From Verrucomicrobiota bacterium (GTDB taxonomy: Bacteria > Chlamydiota > Chlamydiia > Chlamydiales > JAEYWL01), in NCBI GenBank assembly GCA_023428915.1, contig JAEYWL010000105.1, positions 1 through 38,398 on the forward strand: a stretch of DNA of 38,398 nt, written 5' to 3'. Of this stretch, positions 17,831 to 25,985 are shown piece by piece. The notes beneath the pieces are model-generated. The model ran no database searches. It had not been told where the DNA came from and saw only the letters and a list, made by a program, of their open reading frames with translations. The position numbers and the translations under genes were made by a program. Within the stretch, counting starts at the first letter, position 1. The number at the start of each line of letters is the position of its first letter.

Positions 17831-18284
17831 TCTTTACTCTTTCCAAAAATATTTACCTGCCCGTGCCCGAAAAAAACACTCTATTAATACTCAATTTCTT
17901 TTTATCTCATTTAATTCTTTCCTGAAAGGCTTAGCATAGATCCTTATTCTGTGAATTGCCGAGTATATTATGCTTTAGTGTATTACGCAAACTACTGGCA
18001 AATCTTGATCTTAATCTAGTTCTTGATCATGATCTAAAATCTTTTCTTCAATTTTTCTAAATTCGAGCTTTTATGTCTCAGTTCGGCCAAGAAACGCTTA
18101 CCTTCTTGGCCTTGAATAAGCTTTTTATGTTCGACAAGTCGAACAGTGAGAAAGCTGCGACGAGTCGCAGCACTCCAAATTATTCTTAAGTTGATGACAT
18201 TGGGCTTACGGCTGCGGCTACATGCTTTAGCCGCCTTGCGGCTTTAGTTTCATGCATATGGGCAGAGGCATGGGGTTTTGAAAG
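17831..18284. repeat. Intergenic region with three consecutive perfect hairpins and a partial dispersed repeat
   Basis: No gene is visible. ggccaagaa/ttcttggcc (18085-18093, 18103-18111), tgttcgac/gtcgaaca (18128-18135, 18138-18145) and gctgcgac/gtcgcagc (18154-18161, 18164-18171) are perfect stems in a row. 18207-18248 (gcttacggctgcggctacat...gccgccttgcggct) closely resembles the arms of the large inverted repeat at 23574-23735. No tRNA or known riboswitch core was recognised. Confidence 0.65.
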
Positions 18285-18291
18285 ATGTCTA

Positions 18292-18320
18292 TTGTTCCAT
18301 TCCGGGGAATCTGCTATACA
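18292..18320 (+). promoter_or_regulatory. Putative promoter for the menaquinone operon
   Basis: TTGTTC at 18292-18297 and TATACA at 18315-18320 are separated by 17 bases, a good sigma-70-type pair. It lies inside the longest open frame of mqnE, which argues for the start codon at 18357 rather than 18285. Confidence 0.4.
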
Positions 18321-18356
18321 ATACTCATTTATTTTTTAATTGGTATAGGTACACAG

Positions 18357-19496
18357 ATGGCAACTCCTTGCACCACTAATGAAACAGAAGAACGGCTGCT
18401 GGCTAAGATGCCAAATCCATTTTATCAGGAAATAGCGGCTAAAATCGTCCAAGGAAAACGGTTATCGCGAGAAGAAGGACTGAGATTAATTGAAGAGGAT
18501 GAGCTGGAAGCTTTGCAAGCTCTTGCAGACTATGATCGGAAAAAACGAGTTGGCGACACCGTTTATTTTGCTTCAACGCTGTTTATCCACCCCACTAATT
18601 TATGCGAGCTGTCCTGTCCCTTTTGCTCATTTTATGCAAAACCGGGTTGGGAATCGGCCTGGTTTCTTACTCCACAGCAAATTGAGGATAAGGTACGCAA
18701 ATATTACGACAAAGGTTTAACAGAAGTACACTTTGTTGGCGGGCTTTGGCGCGACTGTACGCTTGACTACTACCAGGACGCTTTTACGCGCATTAAACAG
18801 ATTGATCCTAATCTGCATATTAAGGCGTTGACAGCTGTTGAATATGACTTTTTAGCTAAATTGCATCAAATATCTGTTGAAGAGGTGTTTACAAAAATGA
18901 TCGGCTGGGGATTGGGCTCTTTACCAGGCGGCGGAGCTGAAATTCTCGTGGAAAAAGTGCGCAAACTAATTTCCCCGCAAAAAATTACTTCCGAAGAGTA
19001 TTTGGACATTCACGAACGAGCCCATAAGCTAGGCCTTAAGTCCAATATTACTATGCTTTTCGGCCATATAGAAGAATATCGTGATATAATTGAACACCTT
19101 TGCAAAGTACGGGAAATCCAAGATACTACCGGAGGAATTCAGACCTTTGTGCCCCTAAAATATCATGAAGAAAATAACGCGCTTGGCAAACGAAAAAACC
19201 GCATCAAACCAAAGCACGTACAGAAAGTTTACGCCCTTTCCCGCTTAATGCTGGACAATGTGCGCAATCTAAAAATTCTTTGGAACTATGTAGGTGTAGC
19301 TGAAGGACAGGAGTTGCTGAAATGGGGCGGAAACGACCTTGCTTCAACAGCCCTTGATGAAAAAATTATTGTCATGGCAGGCGGCGTGCAAGTTAAAATG
19401 ACCAGGGATTATATGCAAAGCTTGATTTCAGAAGTTGGACGCATCCCTAAAGAGATCAACTCAGGATATGACTATACGCGCGAGGAGCTGGCTTAA
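18357..19496 (+). CDS. mqnE: Aminofutalosine synthase (radical SAM)
   Basis: About 379 residues from the ATG at 18357; an earlier ATG at 18285 lies upstream of the likely promoter and adds a hydrophobic stretch foreign to the family. The radical SAM cluster motif is CELSCPFC (CX3CX2C). GGGAEIL, LGLKSNITMLFGHIEEY and VREIQDTTGGIQTFVPL match MqnE rather than MqnC. It joins the enolpyruvyl product of MqnA to SAM-derived adenosine to make aminofutalosine. The stop overlaps mqnA (TAATG). MqnB, MqnC and MqnD are not in this window. Confidence 0.9.
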   Translation: MATPCTTNETEERLLAKMPNPFYQEIAAKIVQGKRLSREEGLRLIEEDELEALQALADYDRKKRVGDTVYFASTLFIHPTNLCELSCPFCSFYAKPGWESAWFLTPQQIEDKVRKYYDKGLTEVHFVGGLWRDCTLDYYQDAFTRIKQIDPNLHIKALTAVEYDFLAKLHQISVEEVFTKMIGWGLGSLPGGGAEILVEKVRKLISPQKITSEEYLDIHERAHKLGLKSNITMLFGHIEEYRDIIEHLCKVREIQDTTGGIQTFVPLKYHEENNALGKRKNRIKPKHVQKVYALSRLMLDNVRNLKILWNYVGVAEGQELLKWGGNDLASTALDEKIIVMAGGVQVKMTRDYMQSLISEVGRIPKEINSGYDYTREELA

Positions 19497-20320
19497 TGAA
19501 GCCCTTAAGAGTAGGCATGATAGAATATATTAATGCCCTCCCCTTTTACGCAGCCTTTAAAACCGGTGCTATTAAAACAGAAGCCTCGTTTGTTACCGGC
19601 AACCCCTCTACTCTTAATCAATTGCTTAGGGAGGAGCAATTAGATCTTGCTCTTATAAGCAGCAGCGAATATCTAAAACATTTAGAAAAATACACGCTCC
19701 TGCCACAGTTCTGCATTGGGGCTTTTCCAGCAGTCATGAGCGTTGTACTATATACCAATTGCCCTTTATATGAGCTAGACAACCAGATAATTGCAGTAAC
19801 TTCACAGAGTCAAACTTCTGTTGATCTTTTGCGTATATTGGCTTTTTATTTCTGGGGGGTTAATCCCCAATTCACTCCATTGCCAAGCCTCTCCCGGGCA
19901 CAAAAATTTAAAGCTTTTTTACTCATAGGAGATGAATGCTTAACCCACCCGCAATTTGAAGGCTATACCCGTATAGATTTATGCGAGGCCTGGTATCATG
20001 CAACAGCCTTGCCTTTTACTTTCGCAGTGTTTGCAGCTACCGACAAGGCCCATGAGCAAAAAAGCGGCGAGATTGGACAATTTATGCAGCAAGTGCAGCA
20101 ATCCCTGAATTGGTCAAGAGCGCACCCTGAAACCATCCATGCATTAGCTAAAGCCCAAAGCTCTCTGTCTGAAGAAAAAATAACCGCTTATTATAGCTAC
20201 CTGCAGTACACCATGAATAATAAACAACGGCAAGCTTTAGAGCGTTTTGGCAGCTATACTGCAAATCTTGCAGACAAGGCTCCTTTAGTGACCGCTGTCC
20301 ATCACCACCCCCATATGTAA
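19496..20320 (+). CDS. mqnA: Chorismate dehydratase
   Basis: 274 residues. It removes water from chorismate, the entry step of the futalosine route to menaquinone. The fold is periplasmic-binding-protein-like: RVGMIEYINALPFYAAF at the N-terminus, LREEQLDLALISSSEYLKH, then AVMSVVLYTNCPL and a late LCEAWYHATALPFTFAVFAA. No signal peptide is present, as expected for a cytoplasmic enzyme. It sits between mqnE and ubiE with a one-base overlap and a one-base gap, so all three should be on one transcript. Confidence 0.9.
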   Translation: MKPLRVGMIEYINALPFYAAFKTGAIKTEASFVTGNPSTLNQLLREEQLDLALISSSEYLKHLEKYTLLPQFCIGAFPAVMSVVLYTNCPLYELDNQIIAVTSQSQTSVDLLRILAFYFWGVNPQFTPLPSLSRAQKFKAFLLIGDECLTHPQFEGYTRIDLCEAWYHATALPFTFAVFAATDKAHEQKSGEIGQFMQQVQQSLNWSRAHPETIHALAKAQSSLSEEKITAYYSYLQYTMNNKQRQALERFGSYTANLADKAPLVTAVHHHPHM

Positions 20321-20321
20321 T

Positions 20322-21047
20322 ATGACGACATACAACAAACAAGATCCTGAAAGCATACGAGCCCTGTTTTCCGATATTGCCAAAAACTATGACAGGGGCA
20401 ACGCTATTCTTTCCCTGCAACTTTTCCGCCTGTGGAATCGCAAACTTATCAAAAAAACTTTACTCTCTCATCACCCAAAAAAAGTTTTAGATTTATGTTG
20501 CGGCACGGGGGCCATCGGCCTTTCTTATTTAAAAAGAGTTCCGCGTCAACACCTTCCCAAAGAACTCATTTTGGCCGATTTTTGCGAAGAAATGCTGGCT
20601 TGTGCCAAAAATAAAGCCAAAACTTTCCCTATTCCAACCAAAATTCGCTACCTTGAAGCAGATGCACAAAAACTGCCTTTGCCGAGTGAAACTGTTGATG
20701 CTGTAACTTTAGCTTATGGCCTGCGGAATATTAAAGACCCGGCTTTATGCATTAAAGAAATCTTTCGCTTGCTGCGCAAAGGGGGAAAAGCGGGTATTTT
20801 AGAGTTAACACGCCCTAAAAATCCCCTTATCCGCCTGGGCCACACCTGTTATCTGCATACAATTGTTCCTCTCGTAGGTAAAGTAATCACTTCCAATCAA
20901 GAGGCATATCAATACCTTTGCAATAGCATTCATACGTTTGTCCCCCCTGAAGACATAGTTTTTCAACTTAAAAAAACAGGATTTCGTGAGATCAAGCAGA
21001 CTTCATTAGCCGGAGGCATAGCTACTCTATTTACTGCTAATAAATAA
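20322..21047 (+). CDS. ubiE: Demethylmenaquinone methyltransferase
   Basis: 241 residues. It carries out the last C-methylation of menaquinone using SAM. The family pattern is clear: FSDIAKNYDRGNAILSLQLFRLWNRK, motif I VLDLCCGTGAIG, and the UbiE/MenG signature LAYGLRNIKDPALCIKEIFRLL followed by GGKAGILELTRPKNPL. Because the operon makes menaquinone by the futalosine route, menG is the functional name. It begins one base after mqnA. An AT-rich inverted repeat (aatattttttt...aaaaaatatatt) follows the stop and may slow or end transcription. Confidence 0.94.
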   Translation: MTTYNKQDPESIRALFSDIAKNYDRGNAILSLQLFRLWNRKLIKKTLLSHHPKKVLDLCCGTGAIGLSYLKRVPRQHLPKELILADFCEEMLACAKNKAKTFPIPTKIRYLEADAQKLPLPSETVDAVTLAYGLRNIKDPALCIKEIFRLLRKGGKAGILELTRPKNPLIRLGHTCYLHTIVPLVGKVITSNQEAYQYLCNSIHTFVPPEDIVFQLKKTGFREIKQTSLAGGIATLFTANK

Positions 21048-21110
21048 TATTTTTTTGAAAAAATATATTGTTATTTGCAAAAGGAGTATAATAATTGAAG
21101 GAGGTGCATT

Positions 21111-21689
21111 ATGAGTAAAGATATACACTCTCTAAGTGACACTTTAATAAAATTTCCAAGTTCTATTGAAGAAAAAAAAGAGCAAAAACTGCCCTCTCCT
21201 AAAGATAGCCGTATCCAGCAAGTTAGCAAAGAGGTTCTCATTCCGGGCGAAAGTGATGGCTCAAAGATCACAGAGCATAAATTATCCCCAAAGAAAGCGA
21301 GTGAATCAGGGCAAGTATTTCAGCAAACATTTCCCAAACCAAGCGAGTCCAGCGTACTGGTTAATGCCATAAAGGATGCCATACCTTTTACTACTGCTGC
21401 AGGCGTAAAATCCGCAGAAGTTTGGTTCAGGCAGACCACTGCGATTTTAGACTACAAACAGCTTGTACATGAGCAATTCGAAAAAAGGGAAAAGAAATTA
21501 GACGCGAATAAGGAAAATCTCAACTATGCAATCGAGATGGCAGAAGTTTCCAAGGGACGTCAAGAGATTAATGCCATTATAGAAGAGCGTTTGTCAACGC
21601 AGATAGAAAGATCTCCTCCTAACCTCCCTGTCGAATATGTAAATCGCTTGCCGGCAGAATTCAGCGACCGGCTACGAAAAGCATCATGA
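21111..21689 (+). CDS. Hypothetical protein upstream of the nonulosonate synthase
   Basis: 192 residues, not recognised. A strong ribosome site (AAGGAGGT) precedes the ATG. The first 85 residues are polar and low in complexity, rich in Ser, Lys, Glu and Pro. The second half is likely coiled-coil: DYKQLVHEQFEKREKKLDAN and NLNYAIEMAEVSKGRQEINA. There is no signal peptide or membrane span. The stop overlaps the next gene (ATGA), so it is translated with the sugar genes. A disordered N-terminus followed by a coiled coil is common in type III substrates, but this is only suggestive. Confidence 0.75.
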   Translation: MSKDIHSLSDTLIKFPSSIEEKKEQKLPSPKDSRIQQVSKEVLIPGESDGSKITEHKLSPKKASESGQVFQQTFPKPSESSVLVNAIKDAIPFTTAAGVKSAEVWFRQTTAILDYKQLVHEQFEKREKKLDANKENLNYAIEMAEVSKGRQEINAIIEERLSTQIERSPPNLPVEYVNRLPAEFSDRLRKAS

Positions 21690-22738
21690 AAGCCATTTCG
21701 ATTGGAAAAAGACTTGTTGGAGCTGATTACCCTCCTTTTCTTGTAGCGGAGATCTCCGCTAATCACAATCAATCGTTTGAAAGGGCAGCTGCCTTGGTCC
21801 ATGCAGCCAAGGCAGCTGGAGCTGATGCTGTGAAACTTCAAACATATACAGCAGAAACTTTAACTATGGATTCCAGCAACCCGGAGTTTTTGATAAAAGA
21901 TCCGGGCAGCTTGTGGAATGGCAAACGCCTTTATGATCTTTACAGCCAAGCTTCCACCCCCTGGGAATGGCACCAACCACTTCAAGAGTTATGCAGTAAA
22001 GAAGGGTTGATTTTTTTCAGCACGCCTTTTGACGAGACCGCCGTAGAGTTTTTAGCAGAACTGCATGTCCCCTGCTTTAAAATTGCTTCACATGAAATTA
22101 CCCATCTGCCGCTAATACGCAAAGCTGCCTCTTATCGCAAGCCGCTGATCATATCTACCGGCATGGCAACTCTCGACGAAATAGGGGCGGCAGTTAAGAC
22201 AGCCGAGACCGGCGGATGCGAAGAAATTATTCTTTTAAAATGCACTAGTGAATATCCGGCCTCATCAAAAAATAGCCATCTGCGAACTTTGCAGAATTTA
22301 GAAAAAATATTTAATAAGCCTGTAGGCTTGTCAGACCATACCTTAGGAGTGGGTGCAGCCCTTGCAAGCATAGCCTTAGGAGGATGTGTGGTCGAGAAGC
22401 ACCTCGCTTTGTCACGCAAAGAAGGGGGCGTGGATGCCGCCTTCTCCATGGAGCCGGAGGAGTTTAAATTATTAGCCGTCGAAGCCAAAGAGGTCTGGCA
22501 ATCCCTTGGCAGTATCCATTATGGTCCCCTTCCTGAAGAAAAAACCAGCTACTCCCACCGCCGTTCTATCTACTTCAATAAGGATCTGAAGCCTGGAGAT
22601 AGGTTAACGGCTGAAAACATCAAAATCATCAGGCCAAGCAATGGACTCCCTCCGTCAGAATACGATAAAATATTAGGCCGCCAAGTAGCCAAAGAAGTCA
22701 AGAGGGGCACACCCGTCAGCTGGGATCTCTTAAAATGA
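21686..22738 (+). CDS. pseI: Pseudaminic-acid-type nonulosonate synthase (NeuB family)
   Basis: 350 residues. The family condenses phosphoenolpyruvate with a 6-carbon amino sugar to give a 9-carbon nonulosonic acid. PPFLVAEISANHNQSFERA, GADAVKLQTYTAETLTMDS, EFLIKDPGSLWNGKRLYDLY and STPWEWHQPL match PseI more closely than NeuB or LegI. VGLSDHTLGVGAALASIALG and VEKHLALSR are the catalytic barrel end. The C-terminal antifreeze-like SAF domain (HRRSIYFNKDLKPGD...) is complete. It is coupled by ATGA overlaps on both sides. The rest of the pse pathway (PseB, PseC, PseG) is not in the window. Confidence 0.9.
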   Translation: MKAISIGKRLVGADYPPFLVAEISANHNQSFERAAALVHAAKAAGADAVKLQTYTAETLTMDSSNPEFLIKDPGSLWNGKRLYDLYSQASTPWEWHQPLQELCSKEGLIFFSTPFDETAVEFLAELHVPCFKIASHEITHLPLIRKAASYRKPLIISTGMATLDEIGAAVKTAETGGCEEIILLKCTSEYPASSKNSHLRTLQNLEKIFNKPVGLSDHTLGVGAALASIALGGCVVEKHLALSRKEGGVDAAFSMEPEEFKLLAVEAKEVWQSLGSIHYGPLPEEKTSYSHRRSIYFNKDLKPGDRLTAENIKIIRPSNGLPPSEYDKILGRQVAKEVKRGTPVSWDLLK

Positions 22739-23466
22739 AGACAGCATTATTCGTACAGGCGCGCATGGGCTCTGCCCGATTGCCCGGAAAAGTCCTGATG
22801 CAAGTCTTGGGAAAACCTTTATTAGAGTATCAACTTGAACGCCTAAAAAAAGTCACCCAGGCGGATATGTTAGCCGTTCTGACCAGCCGTCTAGCGCAAG
22901 ATGACCCCATCCAGAACCTATGCAGCAAACTAAATGTAAGCTGCTTCCGCGGTTCAGAAAATGATGTACTCGACCGCTATTACCAGGCTGCCTTATTAAT
23001 GAAAACAGATTTAATTGTAAGAATCACTGGCGATTGCCCCCTCATAGACCCTGCAATTACCGACCTGGTCATACAAACCGCCAAAAATGGGTTTCCTCAA
23101 ATAGCTTATACCTCAAATAGCTTGCTTAGAACTTATCCAAGAGGCATGGACACCGAAGTTATAACCTTTAACGCCCTGCAAGAACTGCAAGGTCGAGCGA
23201 AGGACGCGGCCGAAAGAGAGCACGTTACCCTATATGCCTATCGCCATCCGGAACAATTTACTCTGCAAAACGTCAGCAATGCTCAGGATCAATCGCATTA
23301 TAGGTTGACTGTAGACACACAAGAGGACTTTCAGCTTATTCAGCATATTTTAACAGAGCTTTATCCAAAAAAGCCTGATTTCAACTTAAGCGACATTATT
23401 GCCCTGCTTGAATCTCATCCTGAATGGGCGCAACTAAACGCCCATATCAAACAAAAGAAAATCTAA
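22735..23466 (+). CDS. SpsF-like cytidylyltransferase family protein
   Basis: 243 residues. The nucleotide-binding start ALFVQARMGSARLPGKVLMQ is the acylneuraminate cytidylyltransferase / SpsF signature. CFRGSENDVLDRYYQAA, LIVRITGDCPLIDP and YPRGMDTEVITFNALQEL follow in the SpsF order. It probably activates the product of the preceding synthase with CMP, or acts on a related sugar. The ATG overlaps the pseI stop, which supports a joint pathway. SpsF proteins are a distinct branch from PseF or NeuA, so the exact donor is uncertain. Confidence 0.88.
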   Translation: MKTALFVQARMGSARLPGKVLMQVLGKPLLEYQLERLKKVTQADMLAVLTSRLAQDDPIQNLCSKLNVSCFRGSENDVLDRYYQAALLMKTDLIVRITGDCPLIDPAITDLVIQTAKNGFPQIAYTSNSLLRTYPRGMDTEVITFNALQELQGRAKDAAEREHVTLYAYRHPEQFTLQNVSNAQDQSHYRLTVDTQEDFQLIQHILTELYPKKPDFNLSDIIALLESHPEWAQLNAHIKQKKI

Positions 23467-23573
23467 CAAATATAGGGTAGAAGCAAAGTTTTACCGTATA
23501 GCAAGATCAACGATAGAAACGATATGACAATGTTATTGCTTCCGCCAATAAGCGTTAAGCTAAGGAATCAAAT

Positions 23574-23735
23574 AGCCGCAAAGCGGCGAAAGCATGCAGC
23601 CTCATGCGTAAGCTTGGGGTAAAGGCAAATAGATATCAATGCCAGATCTCTGTCACCGCATTCGCGGTTTAATTATTTGGGTTAAATTACCCCAAGCTTA
23701 CGCTTGGGGCTGCATGCTTTCGCCGCTTTGCGGCT
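23574..23735. repeat. Near-perfect 46-bp inverted repeat with a 70-base loop
   Basis: The arm 23574-23619 (agccgcaaagcggcgaaagc...) is the inverted complement of 23690-23735 (...gcatgctttcgccgctttgc), differing only in a few bases near the middle. Each arm has its own small palindrome (gccgcaaagcggc). The loop is AT-rich. A further small hairpin, gccaagtcacgacttggc, lies at about 23793-23810. The rest of 23467-23863 holds no gene. One arm is also seen at 18207-18248. Confidence 0.75.
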
Positions 23736-23863
23736 GGCCCTTGATTTTATCTAAATGGGTATGCACTTGCCAATTGAAACGCTAAGCCCCTCGGCCAAGT
23801 CACGACTTGGCTCTTCGGGACTTATCCTTTCACTTGTCAAGTTCTGCAATGTTCAAGCGTGAT

Positions 23864-25381
23864 TTAGGGGCACAACTTGGGTTTAAAGCACTCAACTGTG
23901 AAGTCGATTATTCTTTGCCAGGTTACCTTTTCGTTTATTGGATTGAGATTATGAACATCGAATTGATTCGCAAGAATTTCCTCGATTATAGGATTTAGCC
24001 ATTTGCCAACAACTCCCCTAACTCCGTTTTCATCAAAGGCAAGCTCATTTTTATCGCTAAGAGCTTTAATGGAAGATAAAAGATCCCTAATAAAAGGTTC
24101 GATTATCTCATTGTATTTTTCCGTATACTCAGCTTTACCCTTCAATTCTTTAAGGGTCTCAAAATCGAGCTTTCCAAAAGCATCAGCATGTTTATTAAAA
24201 CAATCTATTAAGTCGTAATAGAATGAATCTCGAACGAACTTTTGTCTATTATACTCGCTAGATGAAATTTCCTTCTCATAGAAAAAGTTCACAAGGCTAT
24301 CAGCCACGCGCTTATTTGTGCGAAATTCTGCGGCGTAGGCATTTGTCATTCCATGAACTTCAACCACTTGAAGAGCCGGCAACTTACCAGCAGTGCGATA
24401 TTCTTTCCTATCTTCAGTTTCATCAAAAGATCTAAACTCATCAATGTGCGCACAAATTAGAGCTTTTGAGAGGGCGCTTGGATACTTCACTATTGCATCG
24501 CTTGCATGATTGATAGCAAGCACACGTCCGCCTTTCTCTAAGATCTGTTCTACGGCTTCGAAGGTGTTTAAATTCCAGTAAGCTGCTTGAACAAAACCTG
24601 ACGCAACTGAAGTGCCTATTAGTTCTTTTGCTGTGTCGGCTAACGTGCTGAAGGTGTTAGTGTCAATTACATTGATTTTTTCGAGATTTTTAACAACTTC
24701 TGAGCCGACTCCTCCACCAATCGAGTGATTGTAAAGTACGATATCTTCGGGGTTTACCCCCCTTTGAATCAAATAATTAATTACACTACTTGCATTTTCA
24801 ATGACTTCTGACGAATAGGTTGGGTAGCCGGAGGATTCATTCACCCCTGTATAGTTAAATGCCAGCAGATGCACATCTTCTTGTTTCTTAGAAACATCAT
24901 TAAAGTAAGTTTGTGCGATCTCTAACTTATTCTCATACAGCTCCCCATTTCCATTAAACATGATAATCCACTTTTGGCCATCAAGGGGGTTAAATTCTTC
25001 TCCAAAACGGGAAGCCTCGTATCCTGAAGAATGAAAAGTGATTCCATTAATAGTTTGACCTTTAGAATTTACTAAATTAAATTCTCGGTTATTGTAATTG
25101 GCTCGCAGAAAATTTTGTTTTTTCACTCCAGCTGTATGCTTTGCATTATCACTTGCATGAGAGCTTGGTATAAGCGTTCTAGTTGCAGCCGGCGTAATCA
25201 ATATTGCTCTTCCAGTATTGACAGCTGCTTTTACTAATCGTGTTATTGCCCATGATTGAGCAGGTTCTGTACCCGGAGTAGTGTCATTGTAATTTAAAAT
25301 TTGAGGAGGAGTTTTTTCCATTCCATAATTAACGTTAATATATGGAGTATAATAGGTCCAAGTTTGATTATTTGCTTGCAT
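23864..25381 (-). CDS. Alpha/beta-hydrolase-fold protein, AT-rich, function unknown
   Basis: 505 residues. The central part fits an alpha/beta hydrolase: KWIIMFNGNGELYENKL is the oxyanion-strand region, LLAFNYTGVNESSG follows, and the nucleophile elbow is IVLYNHSIGGGVGSEV, with N-H-S-I-G in place of the usual G-x-S-x-G. A later Asp (NHASDAIVKYPSAL) and His (VVEVHGMTNAY) could complete a triad. About 80 N-terminal and 130 C-terminal residues surround the fold, the latter helical. There is no signal peptide. A GGGA-type ribosome site precedes the ATG. Base composition is more AT-rich than in neighbouring metabolic genes. A lipase/esterase-like effector is possible but unproven. Confidence 0.75.
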   Translation of the reverse strand: MQANNQTWTYYTPYINVNYGMEKTPPQILNYNDTTPGTEPAQSWAITRLVKAAVNTGRAILITPAATRTLIPSSHASDNAKHTAGVKKQNFLRANYNNREFNLVNSKGQTINGITFHSSGYEASRFGEEFNPLDGQKWIIMFNGNGELYENKLEIAQTYFNDVSKKQEDVHLLAFNYTGVNESSGYPTYSSEVIENASSVINYLIQRGVNPEDIVLYNHSIGGGVGSEVVKNLEKINVIDTNTFSTLADTAKELIGTSVASGFVQAAYWNLNTFEAVEQILEKGGRVLAINHASDAIVKYPSALSKALICAHIDEFRSFDETEDRKEYRTAGKLPALQVVEVHGMTNAYAAEFRTNKRVADSLVNFFYEKEISSSEYNRQKFVRDSFYYDLIDCFNKHADAFGKLDFETLKELKGKAEYTEKYNEIIEPFIRDLLSSIKALSDKNELAFDENGVRGVVGKWLNPIIEEILANQFDVHNLNPINEKVTWQRIIDFTVECFKPKLCP

Positions 25382-25554
25382 TACTATCCCTTTTTTAATT
25401 TTATAAAAAAACCAGAATTAATTATATTATATTTTAAATTCACAGTAAACAAAAATAAAAAAAATAATTATTTTGTTTATAAATACTAAAAACAATTTTC
25501 GATAAACAAGGCATATCAATGATATTAGCAAAGGAAATATAGTAGATAAAAGAG

Positions 25555-25902
25555 TTATACTTTTTTGATATCCTTTTCTGATTGCCTGTGCAATAACTCG
25601 ATAATTGTGTTATAGAGTTGATCCATTCGTTGGTTGGCTTGATCCATGCGTTGGTTGGCTTGATCCATTTTTTGGTCCATTCTTTGATTAACTAAATCAA
25701 ACCTTTTAGCAGTCTCTCTAGATTCAATATCAAGCTTTTCGTTCATAGCCTTAACGTCATTACTAAGAGTAGTAATATCATTGTGGAGTTTTCTATGGCT
25801 CCAAAAAAGGCCGGACAAAAGGATAACAGCGATGGTCAGAAATGACGCAATTTCATTTACATTATTGCAAATTAAGCTAAACATAATATTCATACCTTTC
25901 AT
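25555..25902 (-). CDS. Small membrane protein with heptad-repeat coiled coil
   Basis: 115 residues, or slightly fewer from the alternative starts at 25893 and 25884. One hydrophobic segment (EIASFLTIAVILLSGLFW) near residues 16-33 is followed by a basic HRK and a long coiled coil. The repeat MDQANQR occurs twice in tandem, encoded by near-identical 21-base units at 25618-25638 and 25639-25659, with MDQ heptads before and after. The C-terminus is charged (RQSEKDIKKV). Such proteins are often inner-membrane scaffolds; I assign no function. The tandem units could vary in number between strains. Confidence 0.7.
   Translation of the reverse strand: MKGMNIMFSLICNNVNEIASFLTIAVILLSGLFWSHRKLHNDITTLSNDVKAMNEKLDIESRETAKRFDLVNQRMDQKMDQANQRMDQANQRMDQLYNTIIELLHRQSEKDIKKV
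25618..25659 (-). repeat. Tandem 21-bp coding repeat
   Basis: Two adjacent 21-base units (ttgatccatNcgttggttgg plus c), differing at one base, encode the heptad MDQANQR. A partial third unit follows from 25660. Confidence 0.85.
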
Positions 25903-25985
25903 TTTAGGTATTTTTGGATTAAAAATCCTAAATTTTGTTAGGTGCGGAAATCTAATGAATAACTATATTTTTTTAAAGAAAATTC

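Noticed and set aside
17831..18284. tRNA or small structured RNA gene
   Set aside because: No cloverleaf with a T-arm GGTTC-type motif is present; the stems are independent simple hairpins.
18285..18356. N-terminal extension of mqnE beginning at 18285
   Set aside because: It overlaps a good promoter and adds a hydrophobic stretch not expected in MqnE.
23574..23735. CRISPR array
   Set aside because: The repeats are inverted, not direct, and there are no regularly spaced spacers anywhere in the window.
23807..23998. 63-residue open frame on the plus strand at the end of the hydrolase gene
   Set aside because: It lies mostly antisense to the hydrolase C-terminus and has no family features.
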